64,000 nt of DNA from Sarcomyxa edulis (GCA_009761415.1 QUOL01000003.1:2232001-2296000), one strand, 5' to 3'. Positions 21,560 through 34,261 are shown, counted from the stretch's first letter. The notes: generated by a model not told the origin, from the letters alone. A program made the numbers and translations.

Positions 21560-24500
21560 TTATGTAAACATAAGGACTCGTAATATCCCACCCATCATCT
21601 ATTGGGCGTCTTCCTAGGTCTCCAGCACCATATTCTGGTATTGGATGGTCGCGTGCCCAGGCTTGCCAATCTGCCTCTTCCATCTCGGCAATGTCAGGAT
21701 TGACTACATCCTCGTCGTCATCTTCTTCTTCGTCGGTATGTCAATTTTCTTCTTCCCAACTTCTTAATGTATCTCTTGGATGTATATGTTGTGCAGCCCG
21801 ACATTCGGCATGAATCTCGGGCCAAGACAACTCTTCTCCGTCGCGGATGCGGATGCTGTCGATGTCTCAAAATGGGTGATGCAAAATAACCTTTGTACGA
21901 CAATATTCATTGTATCGCGCATCTTCAGGATTGGGTGAAAACCTTGGATAGACGCGAACCACAACGTGAGTTTTTTCTCTTCGTTTAGTCCATTTTCCAC
22001 CTCTCCAAGAATACTTTTGACAAACTTCTTGCAGTGAAAGATCCCCCATCGATTCCGAGCGTTTCATGTACCTTTGGATCCACGAATCCCCAGTCACAGG
22101 TCGGTTCTCTCCTTCATTTTCTCCTTCTATGATCCCTTCATTACCGTTATCTTCAGTCTCTCCGAGCTCACGCAGAGAACCTTCAGATCCAATATAGAGG
22201 GTATGGAATGATGACGAACATCGTACCAATGGTATTCCGAGTAAGAGATGCGCAGTTTCTTGTGCAGAGTAAGTTCGTTCGCCTAACATTTTGTTGAGCA
22301 ATTTCTGACAAGCCGATTGTGCAGTCCCATCTGCATTCATAGAGTCGACTACTCCAGAAAGTAGCTCAGGAAATGCTGGAGCCTGCTGCTCAGCCTTTGA
22401 CGCGTATTTTGCCACATAGCTAAGAAGAAAAGAAAAGGGTGGTTCGTCTGTCATCTTATTCAAGATTGAATGTAGTCCACTCACTTTATAGCTGCGTCTT
22501 TGCTCATCACAGGTTTAACATCGATATTGGCACGCCATCCAAGGATCATGGCGGTATTGTGGGTGTTCAGAAGGCGGTCGTTTCGTCGCGGTTCAAACCG
22601 AACACGGGATTTACTGTCCAGGCTGACTCCTGCAGCGTCACGGCACTCCATGGGATAATCGAAACGGCAAAACATGCGAGGCTCGTTTTGTCCGGGTACC
22701 TTCCTTTTGACCTGACAATACCCCGGCATACATTTTGTATGACGTTCGACCCAGTTTAACAGTGTTGCTAACTCTTCCTTGGTATTGTGTAGGGTTTGTC
22801 GATCTCGACTGCATGGATGCTCCCCTATCAAAGGTGCGTTCTCATCTTGTCGTGGGAATGGGTTTGTTGCCACCACAATGCGATCCCAGAAATACAAAAA
22901 CTGGCGCATCTTTTCTTGCTGATCCTCGGGGATGATGGCGTCCGCATTTTTCAATACAGTCCAATCAATATCGTCTACCGTGGGTGCATTTTTCAGCCAC
23001 AGAAAGCCGTGAATATGTCCGCTCCCCCGTTCCTGCCATTCATATCGATACCAATAGCGTTCAACTCCAAGAAGCGGAACTAAGAAGTGTTTGAAGTATA
23101 TCTGGAGTCGCTGGTCGAGGTAGGCTGCTGCAATATGTGGGTTGGTGTTCAAGGCTAATCGTCGCTGTCTCTTCATAGCCCCGCCGTCGCCTGGAGGGAC
23201 CTCTACCTCTTTAGGCATATGTCGATGCAAATCAGGCCATTGCAAATCGGCGGCACTAAGGGTGAAAAAGAGGTGAGGTGCCCCTTCGACTTGGATTTGA
23301 TCCATTAACTCACGACGACGTGCAAGCCAATAAGCATGTGTACCTCGTAGTTTTGCTCCATATTGCAACATCTTTGTTGCGATACCTTCATCTCCATTGG
23401 CAAGTAAAGTCTGGATGTCTGCTGCAGTTAATCGCCCCGCATCATGCTGCTGTCAGACAAATATACGTGCTTGACTGTGGGTACAATGCCTTTGCAGAGT
23501 ATTGAAAGCAAACCAATGAAATCGACGATGTCGTGCAAAGCGCCCGTCTCGATATCGCAGAAGGTGTGTAAAATATTCACCGAGTTTGACTTTTCGAAGT
23601 CGGGCTTGATGGTAATCGCCTTCACCGTTTGGGAATAAGGTAGGGAATGCCATTGTCATGTATCCTGGTGTATTTTCATTGATGGGATCGATGTCAACAC
23701 GCGGTGCAGGTATCTGGAAGAACAGTGAAATTAGTTTTGTACATGTGAACTTCCATACGGAACGTACAATATGCTGCTCATAGTGAGGTCCTTGCAAAAT
23801 CCCGTTCGCCTCATGTCGCACTTCATCGACCTCTCCGCGGTATGCATTCCCAACGTTCAATACACCTCCAATATACTGATTTCCTCCATCTTCACCTGCA
23901 TTAGCTTCGTTTCCTGCTGCCTCTGCTGGCCCCGCAGGTTGAGCCACACCTCCATCTTGTCTTCCCTCTCGACATGTAGGTATCCGATGCACTACAGTAC
24001 CATTGATGGGAAGCTGTGATAATGCATCTTGGTCGACCTGTAAGTCTGCGTAGTCTGGATCATGCTGAATTTTATATTCGAGGGCAGTCAGAACTTTTTC
24101 ACGGCGAACAGTAAAGTCGACATGTTGTGTCATGTCCACATTGTCGCGTCGAATGATGACAATGTTGGTTTCTTCAGGTAAGCGAGGAAGTTTGTGTGCA
24201 ATTTGACTGATATCTTGTCAAAAATTGACAATGTGGTCTTGGTAGCAAAGTCGATGACCTTTCGTCCATCGGACCTGCATATACGATTTCACTCGTGCGA
24301 TGAGCATGTCCTCCATATCTGTGAGACCTCTCAAACATGCAGGAACATCAATTACTATACTTGTAGTCAGCTAAGTGAATACTCATATGTGCAAGATATG
24401 GAGAGAACTGACCCGGCTTTACTTTGTTTTCATTCGACCATTTCCGTACAGGTTCCCCCTTATCGTTCCTACATGATGAACACATCCCATCCTTGACGTT

Positions 24501-25394
24501 GGTGTCAAAGCCTTGTTCCATACAATAATTGCATGCTTCGTACTTGATCTCTGTGAGTTTTCTGTTCAGTTGATCCAAAAGCTTGAGTTCACGGTCAGGT
24601 ATGGCTATATCATCTGATAGATCGATATTCATAAACTCGGCACCATCACCGAAGATTCCGTCGAATTCGTCCTCTGGTACTGGAGCATGAACAATTCCGT
24701 CTGCTCGATCATCTCCAATGATGTCTTCAATGTCGCCTTCGCGCTCTTGTTGAGCGAGGTGTTCTCTAGCAGCATAACATGCCCTCCGGACCTGTAGACA
24801 ATTTTGGCAAGTAGCCTGTATGGTCCCGTTTTCTGCGCGACAATCAATGATAGGGACTCGGTGGTTACCATATGCACACCAATGCTCCCCTGAAAGTTTA
24901 ATGAGTGAGTTTCTCTCTGTGTGATAAAGGTCTTGAGAAAACTGATACACACCTATAGCCTCTGCCTCTGCCCTCCTCCGCAATGTTCGCTCTGCATCTT
25001 TCCTTTGACATCTATCGCAAGTCTTGAATAGAGTGTTGGTTATGTTGTCTTTTAGAAACCTTTTCCGTCTTTTGAGCTTGTGGCATCTTCCGCATCGCTC
25101 CAGTCTTCGACAACTTTGGCACCGCGTATGTGGATTTCCGTTTCCAGGGATCACGTAGTGGGCTAGGAGGTATTTGTCGTGACATAGGACACATGCCTTT
25201 CTAGCCCCACTCTGAGGAGGAATCCGTAAGGTCAGGCGAGCACGTCTATGGGCTTCACGTTCTGCCTTTTCCATGCCACACAAGCGGCACATGTCCCTGC
25301 CAAAATCCCATCTCTGCTGATTATACGGGAAAGTCTTGAGGCATTCATTACAGATGGCGCTGTTGCGTTGACGTTGAGGGCTAAGAAGAGGCAT
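21560..25394 (-). pseudogene. Helitron RepHel gene, 5' part only (zinc-finger and HUH Rep regions)
   Basis: Read from 25394 the protein starts with a Cys-rich region of repeated CxxC pairs (CNECLKTFP, CRLCGMEKAE, CVLCHDKY, CGRCHKLKRR). It then has a block typical of Helitron proteins (YEACNYCMEQG, LTDMEDMLIARVKSYMQVRW), the Helitron-like N-terminal domain (MAFPTLFPNGEGDY) and Rep (LFFTLSAADLQWPDL). The HUH motif is GSGHIHGFLW, and after an intron near 22480 comes the tyrosine motif YVAKYASK. Damage: in-frame TGA at 24218-24220 and 23453-23455, a frame change near 21870 and a stop near 21750. The frame continues recognisably (WPEIHAECRAAQHIHPRDTL, WQAWARDHPIPEYGAGDLGR) to about 21560. The PIF1-type helicase that should follow is absent. 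Confidence 0.88.
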
Positions 25395-25951
25395 GTGGAG
25401 ATCGAGGTATGTGGGTAAGTGTGTGCGTCCATTGTTTTTCTTTTAGTGTGGCCAAGCGGAGGACGCGTCGCGTAGCCACCACGTGATCGTCAGAGCCACC
25501 AGAAGGCCACTTTCGGTCGGTGTCCCTCGTTATTCAATATTCATGCTGTAAACCTAGATTTTCCTGTACCATCGGAATCATGAAGGATCAAAATATATAA
25601 ATTGAGCGGATGGTACTTTCAAAGTAAAAATTCAGCAAGTTTGAAGCCATCTACATTTATCCCTGCCAAATTTTTGGGATCTTTGCGACGCAACAATTTG
25701 GTCTTGTTTGTTCGGCGAGGTCAGCTCTTTAGTGAAGGAATGCTCGCTTCGCTCGCAATAAAAGGGAAGAGGTGGGTGGACGATGAAAATAATACGAGAG
25801 GGATTAATGCTAATTTTTGACCATAAGTAAAAAATTCAAACAAAGAAAAGAAAAGGAAAGGGGAGAGAGCGTACTCAATTGAGATAGCAATTCTATGAAC
25901 AATATAATGGAATAGGCGAAGCCTGGGCTATCTGCAAACGAAAGGAGAGTG
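25395..25951. other. No gene recognised between Helitron fragment and hAT-like element
   Basis: Presumed upstream region of the Helitron gene. I could not fix a Helitron 5' TC terminus. Short open frames show no motif. Confidence 0.35.
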
Positions 25952-26931
25952 AGGCCCCCGGAAGCTCCACCAAAGGATTGTCCGGTCAGATTGGCCTCAA
26001 ATCTGCAACGTTTTCGGTCTCAAATCTGCAATATCGGACAAGGGGTAACAGTGTCACGTTATTCTCACGGTGTGACTGCGCCAAAAACGTGACAAAATGT
26101 GGAATTACCACCGAAATTTTGTCGCCCTGACGTCGAGTATCGTTCTCGCCGGTCGAACGAAGATACTACTAATCTACAGGCCAATTGTTCACTAAGGTCA
26201 GGCTGGGGTTCGGGCCATCTTCCCTCCCGGGATACGCAGCTTCAGCGGCGCCGCAACCTTCTTCATCTCTGTGCACACCGGCCTCGTAACTTGAAGCGCA
26301 TGCCATCGTGGTGTCACCTCTAGAGTGAGCGTATAGTGGAGACTGCCAGTGCCAACTGTAGTCATAGACTTTGGGCTCATACTATGGTATAGCAAATGTC
26401 GTATCGGGGCATATGTGTTTAGCTCGGACATGCGATTGAGTTGGTGACGACACGAGAATAAGGGACGGCAAACTTAGAATCCAGTTGTACGACACGTTCG
26501 GAACGCGTTGTTATGCCAGAGTGCCATAGTAGCCTCGCGTCTAGCATCAACGCGATCAACGCGATGGAGAGTTTTCCATTTTCGTCGAAGAGTCGGCTCT
26601 GTAATGTACAAAAGTGGAGCACTCATCTTCGAAGCGACCTGACTTGTCGGAGCGACGAGCTCGCAGCCTGAGGTACTTGGAGTTGCAGTCCATCAGCAAG
26701 CGGTGGACACGATTCCGCTTCTGCAACAGCCGACTCGTAGTCTCAAGCCCAGTCACCTACACGTACGGTTCTGCCAAAAGTGTCAGCTCGAAGCCTAAAA
26801 TCTGCAAAATCCGGACGAAGGTTCTGAGATTTTGGCTCCAAATCTGCAAAGTCTGGACAGCAAAATTTCCAAATTTCGCCCTCAAATCTGCTAAAATCCG
26901 GACAATCCGGTAGGGGAGCTTCCGGGGGCCT
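25952..26931. mobile_element. hAT-like non-autonomous DNA transposon, copy 1, 980 bp
   Basis: Ends are a perfect 17-bp inverted repeat, AGGCCCCCGGAAGCTCC, extended by the shared GGATTGTCCGG further in. The flanks carry an 8-bp duplication GGAGAGTG (25944-25951 and 26932-26939). Near both ends the word TCAAATCTGCAA recurs, like the subterminal transposase-binding repeats of hAT elements. No transposase frame is present. It lies 106 bp before the start codon of the CLIP-170-like gene. Confidence 0.92.
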
Positions 26932-27045
26932 GGAGAGTGTGAGCCACGATTACATCGAACCCTCGAGCCGAGCCACGTGGAGTGGCTCAGCAGACACGTG
27001 GTGGGTGAATGAGATTGTGGCTGAAATTGTAGATGCGTTAGTGCA

Positions 27046-30000
27046 ATGTCAACCCCGGGCAAGCCACGACAATCTGGAATTCCAGCACCGGGAAGGATCA
27101 GTGGTATTCCTACACCGGGTCGATCTCGTTCCAGCTCGAGCGCGGGCCAAAATGCACCCATACCACCCGATGTCGAATACATGTCTCGCGCCTTCGCGGA
27201 CGCAATCAAGGCAAATGATCCAGCTATGCACCGTACAACTCCTCCTTCCTCATCCCCCCACTCTACGACCTTTGCTTCCCAGCTTGCTCCCCATCCCACT
27301 ACAGCCCCTCGGCCATCCTCTGTAACGTCGTCTTCTTCGGCGGTCAATACAACGCAGGCAAGGCCCACCTTCGAACGTGCGAAGACGCCAACTACGACGC
27401 GTCCCCCAAGTCGGCATTCAGATGTTTTTGGCAGAAGCGTCAGTCGAGCTGGGAGAGCCTTTGACATTGGAGACAATGTTAGAATTGAGTCACTTGGATA
27501 CGAAGGAACATTGAGGTATATTGGGGCAATAGAGGGAAAACTCGGGCTATGGGCTGGTGTTGAATTAAGTGGAGGCTTTGCCGGCAAGGGCAAAAACAAT
27601 GGGGCTGTAAACGGGTAAGCTGCCGTACTTCACTGAGAAACAAATAATCATGGTTTACCGCGCATGTTGATGAATGTCATTTCTTTAGAACGCGATATTT
27701 CTCGTGTCCTCCCAACTGTGGTGTCTTTGTCGCGACAACAAAACTCTCTCCGCCTACAGTAGGCCCAGGCGCTGTTCCACGGCCATCATCAGTAGCCTCC
27801 TCCCGAGGAGGTCGCACAACTCCGTCCATTTCCGGACGTATAACTCCAGCAGCTTCAAGCTCTTTCTCCAGCGGTCGAATCACACCATCAGCCGGGGGAA
27901 GAACCACGCCGTCGCTCTCGTCTGGTCGTGTTACACCCGGTACAACACCTGCTGCCCGGGCTCGACTCAAGACAGTAACAAAGTCTGCAAATGGCCCCCC
28001 TGCCAGCGGTGCATCATTAGCAGACAAACTCACCGCAGGCTCTCGCGCCTCCAAATATGCGTCAATGACTGCAAAACAGCTCGACTCTCGTGGCTCAGAC
28101 CAGAAAAATCCTTCTCATATGACAGATCCAAGTAGTCCTGTCCGATCAATCACATCTGCGTACCCCTCTAACGACCTTTCCTCTCCCAGTCGCTCCCAGG
28201 GATCTCCTTTCAACACACCCAAACCTGGATTAGGTAGCCGAATATCAACTTCCAGTTTCGGGATATCCACGAACTCCCCTGTCAAAGGTAGACCATCCCT
28301 AAGCACTCCTCGAGCGCGTATACCAAGCGCTGTGGCGATGCCGCCTCCTCCTTCACCAGCTAGCTCTTCTCGTTCCATTTCACTCAACGAGAAAGCCTCA
28401 GAACCGGATGAGAGACTTGGAAGCTCATCGTTATCAGACCTCGAGCTCAACGGCAAGGCCCTCCAAGATAAAATTGCCTCACTCATGTCAGGAAGTGTGC
28501 CTGCCGTGGCACGCTCCTCTCCGCGTCCCGATTCAGCTACCTCTATTCGATCGACGAATGCAGAAGAAAAAGCGTACATGGACAGACTCCATTCACGTTT
28601 GGATGCCCTCGAATATGACAATGATCGGCTTCGTGCTGCATTGGACGCTGCTCCAGCTGCTCCAGACCAAAACCTGATCATCGAGACTTTGCAGCAAGAA
28701 CGAGATGAAGCTCTCACTCAGATTTGTCAGCTCAAGAATGACCTTGCAGTGACGGAGACTTCACTGCAGGCGCGGGACTTGGAGCTGGAGTCATTAGCAA
28801 GTGCACAACGTCAAAGTCTGCTCGATTCGGAAACTTCGAGAAAAGAGAATGACTCTCGTTTTGAAGCACTGGAATCCAAGCAGAGAGCCAGCGATGCTTT
28901 CATCCATACTCTAGAGGAAAACCTCGCGGAAAAGGTTGACCGGGAGTTGCAAAATGAATCTATTCTGACAGCCAAGAACACCGAGATTGCCGCTCTGGAA
29001 GCACAGGTAGAGAATCTGCGTGTCGACCTAGAAAGTGAACGAAGAGAGCTGGGGGCACAGATCGACGAACTAAGGCAAGCTGGCCAGGTGAATGTCATTA
29101 CTGTTCCACTTTTTGGTAGTATTGACCGGCTTTCCAGGAAACAATCGCATTGTATGAGGAGCGCCTCAGTGCCGCTGACTCTCAGCGGTACGAGCTCGAG
29201 AATAAGATTATTTCCCTGGAGTTGGGCGCTCGCCCCTCGGTACGCGCACCTTCTCCAAACTCTGAGTTGACCTCGGCGGCGGCGCAGATCGACAATGAGA
29301 GTCTTCGAGACCAGGTTCGCTACTTGCAAAAAAAGATCACCACGATGGAAGATACCCTCGAAGATGCGCGTGCTGCCTCCGAAAGAGATGAAGCCAATGT
29401 TGGGGAACGAATGAAAAGACTGAGAGACAAAGAAGAAGCTATGAGGAAGGAATTGGATGAAGGGCGTAAGGAAGTTGAGCGGATGCTGTCGTCAGAAGTG
29501 AACGCGCGAAATCGTGTAGATGAGATCGAGGAGGCTCTTAGGGAAAGCACTCTCGCACTTGAGAATGCGAGAGCTGAAGTCGAGGGATTACGGGCAGAAA
29601 TTGCTGTACGTTCTTTGAAGTATTATGGGTGGTTCACCTCGAGATATTCAACGTTTTATGCCAGGATCTTGACGGCTTAGTTGCGGATGGCACAACGGGC
29701 GATTTGTCATCGCGGGTCGCCGAAATCGCGCAGCGAGCCTCCACAGACCGCTCAGCCTTCACTGAACAGATCGCTGGCCTCAAGCAAGCGTTGGAGGAAT
29801 CCAGACTTAAGGAGCACGAAGCGAACGAAAGACTTGCAGAGCGCGGACTCGACTCAGACTTCAATGACCGTTCCGGGTCGCTTGTAGCGTTGAGAGAATT
29901 AGAGATCAGGACCAGTGAAGTACGTCTGTGCCACCAAACCTTTTTCGAATTGTCTTAATTAACCCGCCTCATTGTCTCAGTTGGAGCAGGAGATCCGAGA

Positions 30001-31218
30001 TCTAAACTCACAGCTTGACGATGAACATCGAGTTGCTCTGGATCTACGTTCAGAACTCGATTCATTGCGGAAAAAGACAAATCGCGATCTACCCGTCAAT
30101 CATAACGCTCTTTCTTCGGGTCCCCAATCGCCATCTTCGTCAAAATATGATCTTTCCACCGCTCGAGATGAGATCACTGGATTAAAGTTCGTCTGGCATT
30201 TTCTTCGTGCTATTACTTCTCGTGTTCTTTACCGCGGAACACTAGGCATATCGTCCAGGACCTTCAGCAACAAAATCTTGTCCTCGATCAGAAGAATAAG
30301 CAGCTGGAGTCAGAGAATCAGTTATTGGCATCTGAAACCGATCAACTACGTCAGGTAACCGCCTATGTTTGTGCTTTCTTTTTCCTCTCCATGTGGACTG
30401 AAGTTCGTCATCTGCAGGAGGTCAGAGTTTTGGAGGACAACTTGGATCAAAGCTTTACCAAGGAAGAGCAACATGAACCGACGAGCTTCGCTTCCGACGA
30501 CATCCAGTCATTGCAGCGCTTAATGAAGGAGCAGAAGGTTAGTGTATATCTGCGAACCCTCCTATAGTATGCCTCTTACCCGCTACCATGTCGTAGATGG
30601 AAATCGAACAGTTGCGTAAGCGTTTGTCGGATGCAGAAATGAAGAACACTCGGACGATACACGATGTGAGTCGGATCATGTGCCCTCTAGATTGGTCCTG
30701 ACATCTTTTTGCAGCTCAACAAAGAAATTAGCGAGCTAGAAGCTTTGGTAGAGTCCAAGGTAAGATCGATTGCTTGTGATCTTCCTTGTCGGTTCTTTGC
30801 TAAACCTCCCTTCAGATTTATCGTGAAGTAGGAATAACCCTTTGTTCTCTCGCTCCTCCTCACCCTCGTTCTTCAGGATGAACTTGAACAAGAGCTTGAA
30901 CGCATGAAGGACAAGCTGTCGCGACACAAAAAATCTTCCAAGAGTAGTTCCGATTCCATAGAAATCCGAAACCGAGCTTCCTCGACTTCAGGGGACTCCA
31001 CTAGTACATCTAGCGAGCCACGTCCGCCTGTCTGCGAGATTTGTGAAAGCTCGGACCACGACATCTTCAACTGTGATCTACTCAAAGACGACGTCACCAT
31101 TTCACGACCACTGGCCCAAGTACATCGACCTAACTCTAGTTCCGATCTCTTTTGTGTAGACTGCGAGAGTCATGGCCACACGGCCGTTGATTGCCCACAT
31201 TCCTTGGACGTTTTTTAA
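27046..31218 (+). CDS. CLIP-170-like microtubule plus-end protein (CAP-Gly, coiled coil, two zinc knuckles)
   Basis: The ATG at 27046 opens a Ser/Pro-rich leader with basic SGIPTPGRS motifs, then one CAP-Gly domain (FDIGDNVRIESLGYEG, LGLWAGVELSGG). The signature GKNDG is GKNNG here; it crosses an intron and ends RYFSCPPNCGVFV. A second Ser/Thr-rich basic linker leads into a long coiled coil coded by many exons (about 28.4-30.9 kb). The C-terminus has two knuckles of the form CX2CX4HX4C: CEICESSDHDIFNC and CVDCESHGHTAVDC. This order matches metazoan CLIP-170 and fungal relatives such as tip1 and Bik1, which track growing microtubule ends and bind dynein or kinesin partners through the knuckles. 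Introns are short; one internal exon (30816-30827) appears to be only 12 nt. Exon joins were inferred by eye. Confidence 0.93.
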
Positions 31219-31456
31219 GATCCCTATCTATCTCATAAAGTTATCGCTCATTTGATACCCGTGCCAACTCTTGGATGCCCATATGCTTACAATACCCCCT
31301 ACACTCGTTTACTAGTAGTATTTTCTCTTTTTCATGCCAGTACTTACCTGACTGGATACTCCTGTTTTGTCGTATACAACATAATCACTCCCCCAATAAT
31401 ATAATCAAATTATCTGCTTCTCACGAAGTCATTGTCATCCACGAGATCCCACTACA

Positions 31457-32786
31457 ATGGATATCTTCAACGAGATACACACCGATGCTCGCTACAATCT
31501 CAGGATGATCAAAACAGTCGATATGCATACCTCGGGAGAGGTCAGTCAATGCTAACATTAAGGATCCTTGATTTCTGAATGGGAAATAGCCCACGCGGAT
31601 CGTCATCGATGGGTATCCATACGAACAGATGGACGGAGACACGCTCCTCGATACAAGGAGGTGTGTACGCGAGACGCTGGATCATGTTCGGAAACTGTAA
31701 GTGGGCCACCCGAGTGCACCTTGATAGATACAGACTTGACGATGTACGGGCAGAAACATGCGAGAGCCCCGTGGGCACGCAGAGATGTATGGTGCCATCT
31801 TGGTGCCAGAGACAGAGCTGACATTGCGAGGGGATGCCGATATCGGTGTATTATTCTGCCATAACGGTAGGTGTCCACAAAGATGACGATTTCTCGTATT
31901 GAAGCCATGCATGATAGAGGGATATTCGACCATGTGTGGGCACGCCACCATCGCTCTTGGGCGATTTCTGATTGATACGAGATCTGAACTATTTCCCCGT
32001 CGGAAGGCGTTGCGGTTTGATGAAGAACGCGCGACGACAGAGCTTCGACTGCATGCACCGTGTGGAGTGGTGCGAGTTACTGTTCCGACTGTCGATGGAC
32101 GGTCGGACCCGATGAGGGCAGTGAGTTTCTTGAGTGTGCCAAGTTTCGTAGCGCACAAAGATTTAGTGGTATCGATACCGAAGGAGAAACAATGGCCTAG
32201 ATTGAGAGATTCGGAGAGGCAGGAGGTACGAGTTGACGTGGCGTATGGGGGTGCCTTTTACGCGATCGTGTCTGCTGATGAACTCGGATTCAAAGACGGA
32301 TTCCAGGGCACGTACGAACTGAAAGAGTTTGACGAAGCTACCGCAGCGTTAAAAGGAAGTCTAGTCATAATGCCAGATTTGTGTGTGCATCCTAGGGAGA
32401 AGGATTTGGAATATCTGTATGGGGTGATGGTGGTAGACAGCCCTGGAGCGCAGGTTGGAAGTCAGACCGGTTTGTGCTATTTCGCCGACCAACAGGTAGA
32501 CCGATCGCCTACAGGGTCTTGTGTGAGTGCACAGGTGGCATTAGCTGTCGAGAAAAGGATGGCAGGAATGGGAGAAGCATTGACTTTCGAGTCTTTGGTC
32601 AGTTTACAACACAGAGGGAATTCTTTTCAAGGAACCGCTGTTGAGAAGGTCAAGCTGGAAGACGGACGAGAGGGTATAGTTGTCAAAGTTGAGGGCAAGG
32701 CAAGTTATATTGGAGTGAGTACATTCATTGTCGAGGAACAAGACGAGATAAAGGACGGATTCGTGTTCAGCTTGCCGCGGGAGTAG
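31457..32786 (+). CDS. Trans-3-hydroxy-L-proline dehydratase (proline racemase family)
   Basis: Four exons (31457-31540, 31590-31696, 31754-31866, 31918-32786), joined with GT-AG introns of 49, 57 and 51 bp, give an uninterrupted frame of 390 residues. Family landmarks: VDMHTSGEPTR near the start, EPRGHAEMYGAI, EGYSTMCGHATIAL with the first catalytic Cys, and DRSPTGSCVSA near residue 300. In true proline racemases the second site carries Cys (DRSPCG); Thr at this place is the hallmark of trans-3-hydroxy-L-proline dehydratases, which convert the substrate to pyrroline-2-carboxylate. A cytosolic catabolic role is therefore inferred. The gene starts 238 bp after the CLIP gene on the same strand. 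Confidence 0.9.
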
Positions 32787-32980
32787 TCAAAGGAAATTTA
32801 TACAGTCCAGCTAGTGTACATACATGTTATATAACCGCTACGACCATAAGAAGCCATTTGAATTCAGAATCAGGATGAGAGAGAGAGCGAAGACGCACAT
32901 ATTCGTCATTTGGGACACTAGATCTGATTCAGCCATTGTTCACGATTGAAAGTAAGCGGTACAGACCACACAGAGGCTCC

Positions 32981-33871
32981 TCAAGCCTTGATTGGGGCAG
33001 GGGTCTCTGGGAGATAATGCCCCTGGAGGATATCCCCAAAGTTGTATTTAGAGTCCGAGCTAGTCTCTATGTTTCTGGATGCGAAACCCATTTGAGAAGT
33101 CAACTCGAAGCTTTCGCTGTGACGATGGACAGAGCCCCTCCTATAGTGGTCTTTCGATGATTGTCTGCGGGGAGGGGATGGGAAGGGGTCGGCGAACGGG
33201 TTAGCAGCATCAGAAGAGAGATGGCGTTCAGCGTTCACGAGAAGTGGCGCTACAGCAGTGGGAGATCTGGGGGTAGGGTAAGGCGAGACAGGCTGATGTT
33301 CGTCAAGAGAGTCATCGTGAAGAGGCAGCTCAGAAGCCTTGCGAGAGTCAGATAGAACCGGAGTAGACTTCTTTGACTCAAGATCGTGCCACTTTCCAGG
33401 ATACCCCAAGTTTCTGTGGATTCGAGGAGCACGTCTGCAGCGAAGGAAAAAGAAAACTGCGATTGCAGCTACGAGAATGGCCAGACCACCGACTACACCT
33501 CCAGCTATAGCGCCCTTGTTGACTCCAGTGGAAGACGAGGATGTAGGACCACTCGTGAAAAAAGGAGGTGGATTGAGAGTGAGAGTGAAAGTGACAGCGG
33601 GAGATATATGGATTGTTGTGAGAGGGTGAACGGAGACATCATCCTGAGTGCTGCTGCTTCTGCTGCTGCTGCTGCTAGTCTGGGGAAGAGTAGTAGTTGT
33701 TGTGAGCGTTATCGTCTGCAAGGGAAGCACTGAGAAAGGAGGGGCCGTCGTCGTCGTCGTCTGACGAGCAGCCACTGGCAGGCGGGCATCCAAGTGAGCA
33801 TGCTCGTCGTTTGCTCCGACGAGCAGACCCAACGTCAAGACTACCAGCATCGACAGCATACCCATCTTCAT
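32981..33871 (-). CDS. Single-pass membrane protein with Ser/Thr-rich ectodomain, function unknown
   Basis: The ATG at 33871 gives a signal peptide (MKMGMLSMLVVLTLGLLVGA); the open frame reaches upstream to 34015 but only from a non-ATG codon. The mature N-terminal half is rich in Thr and Ser (TTTTTAPPFSVLPLQ, SSSSSRSSS) and probably O-mannosylated. One transmembrane helix (GAIAGGVVGGLAILVAAIAV) is followed by a basic stop-transfer sequence, RCRRAPR. The cytoplasmic tail of about 120 residues is Pro/Ser-rich with likely phosphosites (SPYPTPRSP). This layout is common among fungal wall-sensor-like or mid2-like proteins, but no conserved domain is visible. No introns. It converges with the dehydratase gene, 194 bp apart. 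Confidence 0.8.
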   Translation of the reverse strand: MKMGMLSMLVVLTLGLLVGANDEHAHLDARLPVAARQTTTTTAPPFSVLPLQTITLTTTTTLPQTSSSSSRSSSTQDDVSVHPLTTIHISPAVTFTLTLNPPPFFTSGPTSSSSTGVNKGAIAGGVVGGLAILVAAIAVFFFLRCRRAPRIHRNLGYPGKWHDLESKKSTPVLSDSRKASELPLHDDSLDEHQPVSPYPTPRSPTAVAPLLVNAERHLSSDAANPFADPFPSPPRRQSSKDHYRRGSVHRHSESFELTSQMGFASRNIETSSDSKYNFGDILQGHYLPETPAPIKA

Positions 33872-34261
33872 GTTGAGCGACGTCGAGCTCAGTGATGGGC
33901 AACTGTGAGAGTACTCCACGCTTATCTCTCTACAGGCAAGGCAACATCTCTTCATCACATCAACCACACGCTCTCGAACGCGACAGATCTCCACGAAAAG
34001 GCTCTTCAAGGACACATATTCTGGCAGAGTGCATGCTACTCGTAGGGCCTGAAGTTATCTCGTGGAATTGGCTGTTGCTACTGCCTACTAGTGCTACCAC
34101 AGGCCTCCTCAGGCTGGCATGTCAGCCACTCACTTCGGCCAGCACTGGTCCCATCGTTCATCTAGCCTGGCATCTCCCGTCAGCCTCCTCGACGCCCTAT
34201 ATAATGCCTTTCATTTGCCTCGTCCCTACAACCACCTCAAGCCGCCGCCTGCACCCCCAAA

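Noticed and set aside
26099..26431. Short frames in both hAT-like copies as candidate transposase
   Set aside because: None exceeds about 100 codons or has a hAT dimerisation or catalytic motif; they are identical only because the two copies are.
26757..27599. Long minus-strand frame opposite the CLIP-170-like first exon
   Set aside because: It overlaps the hAT-like element end and is antisense to a real coding exon; its composition mirrors the Ser/Pro-rich sense strand.
28115..28717. Minus-strand frame of 200 codons
   Set aside because: Antisense shadow of the CLIP-170-like linker exon, with no domain.
33872..34015. Upstream extension of the membrane-protein frame to 34015
   Set aside because: It starts at a non-ATG codon; the ATG at 33871 begins a clear signal peptide.
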